Of a DNA stretch of 64,000 bases, positions 31,111-43,259 are shown in pieces. The DNA lies in assembly GCA_008477525.1 (NCBI GenBank), contig SPDT01000005.1:2728001-2792000 (forward strand). The letters are read 5' to 3'. Each line of letters starts with the position of its first letter. Positions within the stretch are counted from its first letter, which is position 1. Under the pieces are notes generated by a model. The model was given only the letters and a program-made list of their open reading frames with translations. It did no database searches and was not told where the DNA came from. A program made the position numbers and the translations under genes. This DNA is from Hypomyces perniciosus. Its lineage: Eukaryota; Ascomycota; Sordariomycetes; Hypocreales; Hypocreaceae.

Positions 31111-32368
31111 TAAAGGTGTACTTCCTTTACTAATTTTTAAAAAGCTTTACTTTTTATAGGTTTAAATAGGTAAAAGAGGGGGGTCTTTTTTAAAGGGATA
31201 TCTAGAAAGAAAGGCTTAACTATTCTGGATTCTGCAAAATAGCTTTATCTCTTTAATTTATTATATTTATAGATAAACTTTCTATTATATTTAAAGCGTT
31301 TATAGTATTCTTAAAAATCCCTATATTTTCATCTTTCTGCTAAAAGCCTATAACAGATAAAGTATAAGAGTTTAAGTTTTAAAGGGGAAGTTAAAGCTTT
31401 AAGTCTTTATTATTTATAGTTTTCTAGGGTTTTATTAAACTAATCCTGCTCCTTTACCTCTATAACTTCTTTTTTAATTTATCTTTTAATATATATAATT
31501 ATAGCTTAATTCTATAGTGCAGTAAAAAAAGCTGCGCTTTATTTAATTAAATAATTAATTTATTTATTACTTATAATATCCTTATATTTTAAAATTTATA
31601 AAATAAAAGTTTTATAAAGTAAAGTACTTTATATTAATTTTTAAAAGTATATATATACTTTTTATATAAAAAATAAAGGTTTATTAAATAGCTTATTAAT
31701 GATTAATAAATTATTTAAAAAAAGGTAAACTATTTAAATTATATAATTTTCTTTTATATATTTAGCTATTAGCTTTATAGCCTTTAAAGCATTTTATACC
31801 TCTATATTATAGACTTTTATATTATTAAAGTATTTAATATTTATAATTACTTTTACTTTATAATAAATAACTGCTTTTTAGCTTATATCCCCTTTAATTT
31901 AAAATTTATTAAAGTAGGTTACAATTACATAAAAAGGGAGGGATTTAATTATCTTTAAGTATTTTTTTACTATAGTTAATTTACCTATACCTTTTAAGTT
32001 AAAATTAAAGAGAATATATAAAAACTTTTTAATAAAAAGTATAGATTTTATAGTTTTATTAATTAAAGGAGCAGTATATTATAGTTTAGTTTATAGTAGT
32101 TAAAAAAAGAGTTTTTTATTAATATATTAACTAATTAAGTAATTTTAATTTAATTTTATAAATTTATTATATATTTAAATTAAAATTAAAGTAATATTAG
32201 TTAAAGGGACCTTTAACTTTTTATATAAAATAAAAATACTTTTAATCTTTTAAACTAAAAAGATTACCTTTACTATAGCTTTAAAGGCTTTATTTATTTT
32301 ATTTATTAAACTAAATATTTTTATATGTATTTATTTAATAAAGTTAACTTATAATTATTATTTATACT

Positions 32369-32654
32369 TATTAGGAGACTGGAAGCTTTAAAGCTCTTAT
32401 AATATTATAGAGGCCGGAATATATATATAAAAGTAACTATAATCCCTAAAGATATAGAACTTTAAAGACCAGTAAACTACTACTATTACACTTAACTATT
32501 AATTTCTAGCTTATTACCTATTTATTAATACCTATTTCTCCTTTAAATAATTACTTTTCAACCTCCTTTACTTTTCCCTAAAGTTATAGCCCCTTACCTA
32601 ATCTATCTGCCTTAAAAAAAGTCTTTAATATACTAGTCTTTTACTATTCCTAGT
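32369..32654 (+). repeat. LTR of family B, copy a
   Basis: This 286 bp stretch starts TATTAGGAGACTGGAAGC and ends TATTCCTAGT. It matches 33441-33726 and 42961-43246 over the full, equal length and 48332-48595 in part. A family C LTR is inserted exactly at its right end. Confidence 0.8.
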
Positions 32655-33057
32655 TTGTCGGGGGCAACTGACATGCCCAACGCACCCGCATTTTTTCCTT
32701 TTAGCTTACCCGAGAAAGGTTGGCCGCTTATTTAAGCAGCTACTGGATTAAGAAAGCACGGGAGTATAAAGACATACAGATAGACCTAGTTTAATAAAGA
32801 GTAACCTTCTCCCCCCTTTAATATATAACCCCACCTATAAAAATATAGCCGCTAAGGCGTATAAAGGTAACCATTAATTGCTTTTAGCTACTGGCATTAT
32901 AATTAAATAATCTACAGTATCTTTTAGTCCCTATATTACTTAATCGCTGCTTTATGGTTCTGTTAAGAGCGCGGTACCCGCGCTTGATACCAGTTATTAT
33001 GTGTAGGTGTATATGTATTATATATATATTTTAGAGTGCTAATTCCCCCTCAACAAA
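32655..33057 (-). mobile_element. Solo LTR of family C inserted in family B, with CTAGT duplication
   Basis: About 403 bp running from TTGTCGGGGGCAACTGACA to CCCCCTCAACAAA. Flanked by CTAGT on both sides, while the inverted family B copy at 42.96 kb shows the uninterrupted site (CTAGTAAAGG). On the minus strand it aligns with 60847-61216, for example AGCGCGGGTACCGCGCTC against AGCGCGGGAACCGCGCTC and TATAGGTGGGGTTATATATT against TATAGGTGGGGTTGTGTATT. This is a solo LTR with RIP changes. Confidence 0.78.
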
Positions 33058-33440
33058 CTAGTAAAAGTAAAAAAACTACTAAAGTTAAAGATATTTTTAG
33101 TAGTAAATAATTAGTTTACTTTTAGTAAAAAGGCTATATGTTAAATATAAAGACCTTTAAGTAAAGTTACTCTTTTAAATTATTAATTAAGCCTTTTAAA
33201 TAATACTTTACTTATAGAAAAGAAACTTAATACTTATATTTAGTAAATAAAAGATAAATAATAAATATATTTAAAAAAGAAATATTTAAATACTTTTCTT
33301 TAAAGGGAAAACCCTTTTTTTAAACTTTTAGAAATTAAAGGTTTATTGCCTATAACTAGTTTATTATATACTGTTAATTTAAAATAATTTTATAAAAGCA
33401 ATTAAAGTAAAATATAAATTTACACTCTTTATTATAAAGG
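33058..33440 (+). repeat. Family B internal sequence downstream of LTR copy a
   Basis: This stretch aligns with the minus strand of 42960-42600 (for example TAAAGTTACT, AAGAAATATTTAAATACTTT and TTATTGCCTATAACT). It is the 5' internal part of family B that follows its LTR. It is cut off by the next LTR copy at 33441. Confidence 0.65.
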
Positions 33441-33726
33441 TATTAGGAGACCGGAAGCTCTAGAGCTCTTATAATATTATATAGGCCAGAATATATATAT
33501 AAAAGTAACTATAGTCCCTAAAGATATAGAACTTTAAAGACTAGTAAACTACTACTACTATACTTAATTACTGGTTTCTGGCTTATTACCTGCTTATTAG
33601 TATTTATCTCTCTTTTAAGTAATTACTCTTTAACCTCTTTTACTTTTCCTTAAAGTCGCAGCTTTTTACCTAATCTATTTACCTTAAAAAAAGTCTTTAA
33701 TATACTAGTCTATTACTATTCCTAGT
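33441..33726 (+). repeat. LTR of family B, copy b
   Basis: This 286 bp copy is the best preserved (AGGAGACCGGAAGCTCTAG). Element A starts directly at its right end (33727), so the downstream family B sequence is displaced or missing. Confidence 0.8.
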
Positions 33727-33888
33727 TATCACGGCATATAGAACAGCGGGTCAAGGTGATATCTTTGTTGTGCCTTAAACAAGGCAAGAAGCTATAAGAA
33801 TATGGTTCGAAGGTGTAGGACTAAGTTATTATATAAGGACGCACGTAATGCTGATAAGTTATTAGAGGGCAGGGTTAATGCCGTGACA
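33727..33888 (-). repeat. 3' LTR of element A
   Basis: 162 bp; minus-strand start TGTCACGGCATTAACCC, end CCGTGATA. It is paired with 40751-40912. A fragment of the same LTR type lies near 61250-61305. Confidence 0.78.
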
Positions 33889-35027
33889 GTACCCCCCCCT
33901 TTAAACTCTATTTGCCCCTAAATGGCTATTCTAAGACTATATATATTCTAATCCTTTTATTATATTAATTCTGTTATAAGCGGCTGTTGCGTCGCGGGTT
34001 TAGCTGGTTAGTTATCTTCCTTTTCTTAACCTAGGCAGGCGGGCTAGGCTTATTGGGGTTTTTTATATAGTATTCTAAAAAGGCGGCATTTTATCCTTTT
34101 AAGTCTTTCGCGGGTTACCAGCTTAGTGTATAGTGTTTCCAGGCTATATAATAGTATAGGCTATCCTTATTATAGCAGTCGAGGATCTTATCGAATTCCT
34201 ACTTTTCCACCACTTCGTTTATCTCGTTATCTCTTTTAAGGATTTATCCCCGCGTATTTTTATTCTCTCGCTTATTAATAGCGTTTTATCCTAGTAGATA
34301 TATCTATTAGCCTGCTTTATTAACTGCTAGTAGTTTAAAGAGAGAGTTATAGAATACAGGGAAAATATAAATATAGTTGGGGAGTTTAAGTCAATAAGCT
34401 TAAAGGTATATATTAAGGATTTTATATAGGCTTATTTATTTATTATCTCCTTTCTTTATTAGGCGGTTTATTTTAAAGTATTTGGTCTTTAACTATACCT
34501 TTTTATTAACTGTGAATCGGTATAAATCCTCTTTTAATATATTAGCTGCAGCTTTATATTAGGCAATTAATTATACTGTAAGGGCTTTTAGTTAGTTTAG
34601 GATTTATTAGAAATACTTAGCTATAGTATTTACTTTATAGAAACTCCTTTTTTAAGCGATAAATAGGTTTAGCGGGCAGGGGTTTAAAGGCTTAACTTTT
34701 AGGCGCAAGTAAAAACTATAATTTATAAAAAATAGTAAGGTTCTTGTTATTTTAAATATTTAGTTATTTTAAGTAAACTCTGCAAATAGTAACCAGTCTA
34801 TTTAATTATTTTAGTAAAAACTTATAAACTGCTTAAAATACTATTTTACCCTTACATTTAGCTATTTAGTTTAGTTATTAGTTTTTAAATAATAGGCTAA
34901 AGAATCTTTAAAGTAGATTTTAAGTTATTAAAATAACTGCTTTTAAAACTTAAATATAAATTAAGTACTTTAGTTTAATATAATTTGTTAAAAAGGAGGG
35001 CTAAAAAGTAAGGATTTTAGTGTATTT

Positions 35028-35560
35028 GGGTAACCTTCCTATTCTGGCTAGACCCGGAATTAGGCCCGACGCTAGGACCGAGTTCCGGAGGAACTTCGGT
35101 GTAAGTCAGGAAATTTCTGTTATCTTCAACGATAACAATTGAGCTAGGACCAGCTACCCCGCCTACCCTAGACTCAATACAATGGCCACAATGGCTATTG
35201 TGAAAAATCTGACCAAAATGGTTTCCTGTTTGTATGGCCGTGAGTCGATTTGGCCGATTTCCCATACAAATGAATTTTGCGGAAAATAGGAACGGGGCCA
35301 TGAACCCAATTCTGCCGCCGCATTCCTATTATCTAGTCGGAGGACTATTGTAGAAGACAAAGCTATTGTTCATACAATCACTTCTACACCAGCCGCACAT
35401 CACTAGATATTCTATAGCTTTCTAGCTATTAGTTCAGTTACAATTCAATTGTTTATCTATTGTTAACCCAATTAGACTCTCAGTCGTTTCCTTATTGCTG
35501 CGTTAGGTGCACCTTCCTAGAAGCTGCACTTAAATGAGGTTCAGTATAACCTTGTTATTT
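35028..35560. other. GC-normal island inside the RIP-degraded block
   Basis: About 530 bp of normal base composition sits inside element A, with intact CG-containing words such as GACCCGGAATTAGGCCCGAC and TCTGCCGCCGCATTCC. A 94-codon minus frame (35301-35017) is open but not recognised. The flanks on both sides are fully RIP-like. It is probably a later insertion (solo LTR or other short element) that arrived after RIP had ended. Exact borders are not clear. Confidence 0.5.
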
Positions 35561-38500
35561 TAACATAATTATTTCTAGGGCTTTATATAAAGTATAGATA
35601 TGCAAGATAAAGGTATCGGCAAGTTCTTTAATATTAAATATATAGGTAGCGATAAAGTAATATATTTTTATAAAGCAGTATATTATTATAAGGATATTTT
35701 TATAAACTAAGCTTTACTGGTTATAGTTAGGCAATAATGTAATATAGTTTACTGAGATATTACTTTAGGCTTAAAATAGTATTAGTAATAGTTTTAGGAA
35801 TCCTAAAGGAGCAGACTTATTTAACTTTATTTAAAAGTATAGGTTATAACCTTTAATAAAAGTATTAATATTAGCTGACATTTATAGCTACTAGTATATA
35901 TAGTTAAAGAAGTCTAGTGTTTTTATTTATCCTAAGTATCCCTTTAGCCTAGAAAAGTGTATTTAGTATATGATTTATATTTTTATTTTATTTATTTATA
36001 AAAGGTAAAGTTATTTCTAGTAATATATTTAATTACTGCGGATTTAAAAGTCTTATATTACTGCCTTTAAGTTACTTTAAATACTTTTAGGCTATTATTA
36101 AATAGCTAAGTCTTAAAGCGCCTATATTATAATACTCGCTATATTTAATATTTTATAAGCTTTATTAATTATTTTATTAATTAATATCTTTAAGTTTAAG
36201 ATTAAAGTGCCAGCTATTATAGTAAATAGGTTTTTATTATCTATACTTTTTATAATATTAATATAGGTATAGGGGTTAAAGTGGCTTTCTAAAAGTAAGG
36301 TTTTTTTTCTTTTTTTTAATTAGCTATTATTTTAGTCCAACTTTACTGGGATATCTTAAAATCTCCTGCTTAATATATTAAGCCTTACTGTTTTCGACTT
36401 AGGCTAATAAATAATCCAGAAATTATACTGGGATAAAAATTTAGACTAGCAGACTTATCTTTAATTTAACGCTTTAGTAGTTATAAAATATTCTAGGTTT
36501 TTATAGTCTATAATAATCTTAAATTTATTTTCTATACTTTAAAGCTTAAAGCGCTATTCTTTTAATAATTTAATAATAGCTAGCAGTTCTTTATTATAAA
36601 TCTTATAATTATATTTAATAGGTAAATACTTTAATAAAAAATATACTATTAGTTATAAAATATTATCTTTATTATATTAAAAGAGAATACTATTAAATGC
36701 CTAGTTTAAAGTATCTATTTTTAAGACTATCTTTTTATTATAGTTAAAGAAGGTAAAGATTAAGGCAGTTATAAATTAGGTTTTTAAACAGTTAAATGCA
36801 GCAGTATAAAGTTCTATTTAATTTTATAGTATATCTTTTTTTTAAAGGCTATTTAAAGGTTTATAGATATTAGAGAAGTCTTTAATAAACTGCCAATAGA
36901 AATTCGCGAAGCTTAAAAAGTATTAAAGTTTGCGGAGGTTTAAGGGTCTCTTTTAATTTATAATTATAGCCACTTTCTCAAAGTCTATTTTAATACTATT
37001 ACTTATAATAATTAAACTAAAGTACTTTATTTTTATTATTTTAAATTTGCATTTTTTAATATTAATTTAAAAACTTATATTAATTAATTTATCTATAACT
37101 TTTTATATATATTATTAATATTCCTTTTATATAGCTAAATAAATTAAAATATTATTAAAGTAGGCTATATAAATTTTATTAAGTAAATTATATAAAGTAT
37201 AGTTAATATAGTATTAGAAAAAGGCTAGGGTATTATAAAGATTAAAAGGTATAATAAGGGTTTTAAACAGCTTAAACTAGGTTATAAAAGCTATCTTTTA
37301 TTTATATCCCTTTGCGATTCTAAGTTTATTAAAGGCAGCTATTATATCCAGTTTAATATAAAATCTAATATTATATAAAGTATTTAATATCTCCTAGATT
37401 AGCAGTAATAGATAGTAATTCTTTATAGTAATATTATTAAAGCTTTAATAGTTTTAATAAATATAAACGCTTCTTTTAGGTTTTATAGTAAAGAGTAAAA
37501 GGGCAATATATCTTACTTTAAATTCCTTAATAAATCCTTTAACTAGGTTCTTATCTAGCTATTTTCTTATAACTTAAAGTTCGCTTAGTAATATTAAGCG
37601 GTTCTTTTAATATAATAATTCTTTTTTTAGTAAAAGCTCGATTTTATAGTTTTATAATCTTTTAAAGGGAAGTTTATTTACTAGTTATAAAAAAAAGCTA
37701 ATAATTTTATTTTATAGCTAATTAAGAAATTTCTTTTAAATATTACTTTTTATTAGTTTTGGCTTTACTTTTATAAACTTATTAATATTAGACTCTAATA
37801 TCCTTTAAAGGTACTTTCCGCTATAGCAGTATATAAAGAAATTATAGAAAGCTATAGGGAATAATACTTATACTACTGTAAAGCTGCTTTATTTTTATAA
37901 TATACTTGTAAAGGTGTCTTTATTAAGCTTTAATAGTCGGTATATTTTATATTCCTATTCCTATATATTTTCTGCTAGGTCTGCCTAGGTTAATTTTATA
38001 TATTAGGCAGATAGGTCTTTATAGAACTAGATAAATAATATTGCAGCGGATATTTAAATATCTATTAGGTTAAGTCGCTTATATAGTATTACTGCTATAG
38101 GCTTATTAAATATTAATATACTTAGCTTAAAGAGTTATATTAGGTTATATTAGTATAAATATCGATAGCTATTAGCTATAGGCATTATTAAAACTAGTGT
38201 TAAAGGCTTATTTAGTATTATCTATATTTTAGTCTTTAATCCTTTGCAGTTATTAGGTTAATAAATATAGTAGTGATTTTGCTTTAGTATTAGTATAAAG
38301 TTAATATATAGGTTCTTTTCTCTTTATTAAAGTATTATTTTTTTTAGTATATTTTTAATATAGGCTTAAAACTTAACTTTCTTTTTAACTTTCTTTTTTA
38401 TCCTTTTTAATATATTATTTTATTTTTTATTAATAATATAAAGTATTGACTTTAAAGGTTCGCTTAAAATATTAATATTATATAGAATATTTATTAAGCT

Positions 38501-40750
38501 AGGAATTATTAGTATAGTGTAGATTTAAGGGCAATAATTTATTAAATAATATTGCAAGTTAAAGGTAACTGTTAATATAGGCTAGTTAATATTAAGATTA
38601 TATTACTATAGCTATAGTATTTTAAAGATAAAGGGGTTTTAATTTAAGAAATTAGTAATGAAAAATATATACAGCTTTCTATATTCCCTTATTCCTATAT
38701 TTAAAATTATATAGTTAATAAGCTATACTGCTGCTTTACTATTAGCTAAAATAAGGCTCTTTGGTTTAGGTAATTATATTATTAGGATTTAGGATTTTCA
38801 GAGAAAATGCTAGTCTATAAAGCTTTATATTAAGCACCTACTATTAATAAGGGTTAGTATAGTTACTGGTAAGTGTGCAAGGAGTAATATAGTATAGATA
38901 AGTAATAATTTACTATTTATAGTATTTAAAATTAATAGTCTATTATTAATAATAATCTATTATATCTATAAAGGCATTAAGTTTATAGGCTATTTTAATA
39001 TTCTATTGCGCTTCTTAATGCAATATTATTAAAAAGCTACTCTTTTTTTTACCTTCCTATATTAAGAGTTATATCTTTATAGGTAAATGTATCGCTAAAG
39101 GTAACTAATCCTTTAATAAAGCCAGTTTTATTAATATAGTATAAGAATAGGTTCCTGTAATATAATAGGTTATTTTTTTAAGTTAGGAAGTGCTGGTATT
39201 GCGGGAATTAGGGAATAGGAACTTATAGTGCTAGTATGCCTTTTCCCTAGCTTAGAATATATACTTTGCCTTAAGGCGCTATAGTGCTATTGCCTTAATA
39301 TATTCCGCGTCCTAGAAAGCCGCTACTATATCCCTATAGGGTTTAAGGTCTTATAGTATTAGCTTTCTGCTTTTCTATACAGTTACTGACTATATATTAG
39401 CCGCTATAGTAATAGTATAGGTTATAAAGTTATTAGTATTTTTTATATTATAAAGTAAAGGATATAGTATTTAATTATATAGGATTGCCTGCGTCTTTTT
39501 GCTTTAAAGGGTTTAATTTATTTTAAGGCAGGGCTTATTAAAGAGTATAGTTACTGTTTAGCTTTTTAAACTTACAGTTACCTTTAAGTTTAATATAATA
39601 AGCTTACTTTTTAAGGTTATTATAAACTTTTTAACTAAAAGTTCTTTAAGTAGATTAATTATTTTTATTTATAAGCTTATTACTTTTATTAATAAAGGCA
39701 GCAGCTATTTTTTTAAATACTTTAAAGTAAAGGGCATTAACCTTTTAGGTATTAGTTTTATTGGCTTAAACTGCTAGTTTATAGATTTTAGTAATAAAGT
39801 TTTAAAACAGTTTATTTACTATATAGTAAATATTAAACTTTTAAATAGTAGATTGCAAAAGGTTTAAAGTTTTATACTATAAGTCTAGGAATTTAATAAA
39901 AGTTTTATTACTTCCTTATTTTTAGATTATATAGTTATTTTTTTTATTATAATATAATTAAATACCTTTTATATTAAATTATAAGTATTACTATCCAGTT
40001 AACTGCTAATATAAAAGATATATTTATAAAGGGTATTAAAATATTTAGCATTAATTATAATATTATACAGTATAATAGAATACTAGTATATATACTTTTA
40101 CTAATAGGTTTTTATATCTTTATCCTTAATATTAAATTTATCTTTAAAGTTATTAATTTAATACTTTAAAATATTATTACTTTTAGCTTTAATAAGCTTA
40201 TTAATTATATTACTTTAGTTTTAAACTTTATATTAAGCAAGCTTTAGGTTTCTAATAATAGTAGTATTTTTAAACTCCTTTTATTTTAAGGCTATATTAA
40301 AATTATACTTTTAATTCTAAAAGTAGTTAAAGATAATATTAAAAAACTATTTAAATTCTAGTATTTAAAGCTATAGGGTTGAATTATAATAATTATTATA
40401 AGCTTTTAAGATAATATAAATATAAAGCTAATTGCAGAAGTAATTAGTAAGCTTTACTTTTTAATTAAAGTCCCCTTTTATGCTTTTTATTTTTACTTTA
40501 ATATTTTTAGGTTAAATATAGGCTAGGGAATTAGGTATAGGCTAAAAAGTTAAGCTAAAGTATATTTTTTATTGCAGGGATATAGGCTTTTAGGCTTAGG
40601 GTCTCGCTATAGTTAAGGATTAGTGAATTTCCTGTAAAATATAAGGCTTTTTATAATATCGCAACTAGGCCATTAATAACTTTATTAATTCTTCTCAGGC
40701 AAGGTTAAGGGCTAAAGGTAATAGTACAGTTATTATAGGAAGGCATAAAC

Positions 40751-40912
40751 TATTATAGTATATAAAATAGCAGGTTAAGGTAATATCTTTATTATGCCTT
40801 AAATAAGGCAAAAAGCTATAAAAATGTAGTTCGAAGGTATAGGACCAAGTTATTATGTAAGGACGCATGTAATGCTGATAAGTTATTAGAGGGCAGGTTT
40901 GGTGCTATAACA
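40751..40912 (-). repeat. 5' LTR of element A (more heavily mutated)
   Basis: 162 bp, paired with 33727-33888. Differences are nearly all C/T or G/A, for example GTGATATCTTTGTTGTGCC against GTAATATCTTTATTATGCC. Confidence 0.78.
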
Positions 40913-42960
40913 AATCTCAATAAAATTATAAAAATTAAAGTATTAAAATAAAGTATTAACAGGGTTAAATTTCCCTAGCCTATATTTAATATAAAAATTC
41001 AATAAAGCTAGCTTATTAAAAGCCTTTACCTACTAATATAAAAGCTTCTATTTATTTATAAAGTAATAGTAATTAAAACAGTCTATTATAACCTAAATCT
41101 CTATACTATTAACTTGCTAATATATTAATAGCTTTTTCTTCAGAGAAAATATTAGTAAGATTATAATATATAAAAAGCAAGTTTAAATATAAAGCCAACT
41201 TATAGTCTTTTAAGGAAGTAGCTTTATTTAAGTTAAAAGATAGTAAATCTTTTAAAGCTTTTAGCCTAACTTTAAGCTTCTTTTCAGTTATTAATATAAA
41301 AGCTATTTAAGCTTCTTTAATAGTTTATTATAGCTGCTTTTTAAAGGCTATTAAAGTAATAGAATCCTTAATTAAAAGATAATTCTATTAATTATACTTT
41401 TATAAAAGGGTAGGATTAATTTCCTGAAATTAAGGTTTTCCTAAAATAAAGTCTTTCCTAAAATAAAGTCTTCTAGGCTATTAGTAATAATGCAATAAAG
41501 TAGCCACTTTTTCTCTACTCTTTAATCGTTAATTATCTTTATAAATATATTTATATAGCTATAAATTATAGTAGAAATACCTAGGAAAATAGCAGTAAAT
41601 TTAAAAGCTAGTAATAGACTTCTTAATTAATTTTTTTATTATAAAGAAATAATATAAATATTACTGCCGGGATTAAACAGGGCATTTATATATTGCCAGT
41701 AACTACCTAGCTGTATCTTCTCTAGTTATTTTATAGGTAGATCTATATAGCAATTATATTCCTAGGCTTAATAAACTGCAGGTTTAGTATTTCCGTTAAT
41801 AAAGTATAGCTAAACAGGGTTATTATACTTTTTAATAAAGTAATATTTACTATTATACTTTATGCAATTAAAAGCTTAGCAGGAGGTCTTATAGTAAAGA
41901 CTACTATATTTCTAATAAATTACTAAACTTAAAAGGTTTTTCTATTCTCTTAAACCTCTAAATGCTTTAATTATTGTATTTTTTAAAATATTAGCGGCAT
42001 AATCCTAGTATAATCCCTACTAACTAGTAAATCTAGTTTTCCTATATCTTCTTTAAAATTAAAATTCTTATTAAAGCTACTTATATTACTAGTACAGCTA
42101 TATATAAAAGTCTTAGCAATTATACTAGTATAAATTAACTCTTACCAGGTTATAAAGATTTTATAGTAAAGTATCTGCTTATTTATTACAAGGGAAAAGT
42201 ACTGCAAGAATATATAAATCTTAAACTGTAAAGGAGTTATTTTAAGGAATTTACTTTTAATAATCTTAAATTAAAAGAGGAATAACTGAAAATTCTATCT
42301 AGCAGTTTAATATAAGCGAAAGATCTATAAAGTCATTTTATAGCACCTAATTAGGCCATCGCGATTATTATCCTTAAGCCATTAACGAAATTCATTTTAA
42401 ATAATTAATTTAATAGATCTGCCTTTCTCTTTAAAATAACTAACCTATTGCTATTAAATATCTTTTTTTAAATAAAAAGCAGTATAAGTAATTTTATAAA
42501 CTGCTTAAGAAAAGGTATTAAAGGATAATTTAAACTGCCCTTTAATTATAATAAAAAAGTCTATAATTCTGCCTAAAGCTTTCCTTTATAACAAAAAGAT
42601 TAAATTTACACTCTACCCTAATCGCCTTTATAAAATTATTTTAAACTAGCAGTATATAATAAACGAGTTATAGGCAATAAACCTTAAATCTCTAAAAGTT
42701 TAAAAAAAGGGTTCTCCCTTTAAAAAAAAGTATTTAAATATTTCTTTTTTAAATATACTCGCTGCTTTTCTTTTATTTATTAAATACAAATATTAAGTTT
42801 TTCTTTTATAAGCAAAATATTATCTAAAAGGCCTAGTTAATAATTTAAAAAAGTAACTTTATTTAAAAGTCTTTACATTTAAAATACAGCCTCTTTACTA
42901 AAAGTAAACTAGTTATTTACTGCTAAAGGCATCTTCAACTTTAATAGTCTTTTTACCTTT
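40913..42960 (-). repeat. Inverted family B internal segment, partly deleted
   Basis: On the minus strand, 42960-42600 matches 33058-33440, 41460-41120 matches 43260-43560 on the plus strand, and 41110-40913 matches 44740-44930. The stretch corresponding to 43560-44740 is missing. This is a second family B element lying opposite to the one on its right, with an internal deletion of about 1.2 kb. Confidence 0.65.
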
Positions 42961-43246
42961 ACTAGGAATAGTAAGAGATTAGTATATTAAAGACTTTTTT
43001 TAAGGCAGATAAATTAAGCGAGGGGCTATAACTTTAGGGAAAAGTAAAGGAGGTTAAAGAGCAGTTATTTAACGGAAAGATAGATATTAATAAGCAGGTA
43101 ATAAGCCAGAAACTAGTAGTTAAGTATAGCAGCAGTAGTTTACTGGTCTCTGAAGTTCTATATCTTTAGGGACTACAGTTACTCTTATATATATATTCCG
43201 GCCTATATGATATTATAAGAGCTCCGGAGCTTCCAATCTCCTAATA
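42961..43246 (-). repeat. LTR of family B, copy c (inverted)
   Basis: 286 bp on the minus strand, the same length as copies a and b. It retains GC-rich words (CTCCGGAGCTTCC). Its downstream side (below 42961) shows the uninterrupted site where the family C LTR entered copy a. Confidence 0.8.
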
Positions 43247-43259
43247 TAATAGCTTAAAA

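Larger units (their letters stand above)
33727..40912 (-). mobile_element. Ty3/gypsy element A, RIP-degraded, with two 162 bp LTRs
   Basis: The LTRs at 33727-33888 and 40751-40912 have the same length, 162 bp, and align throughout. The left one is mildly changed and retains TGTCACGGCAT at its minus-strand 5' end. The element reads on the minus strand: next to the left LTR lies a C8 run (33892-33899), a polypurine tract on the minus strand, as expected just before a 3' LTR. Degenerate RT and RNase H lie at about 36.4-37.2 kb on the same strand. Total 7.2 kb, normal for a gypsy element. No clear 5 bp target duplication was found (CTAGT on the left, AATCT on the right), so a rearrangement is possible. 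Confidence 0.78.
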
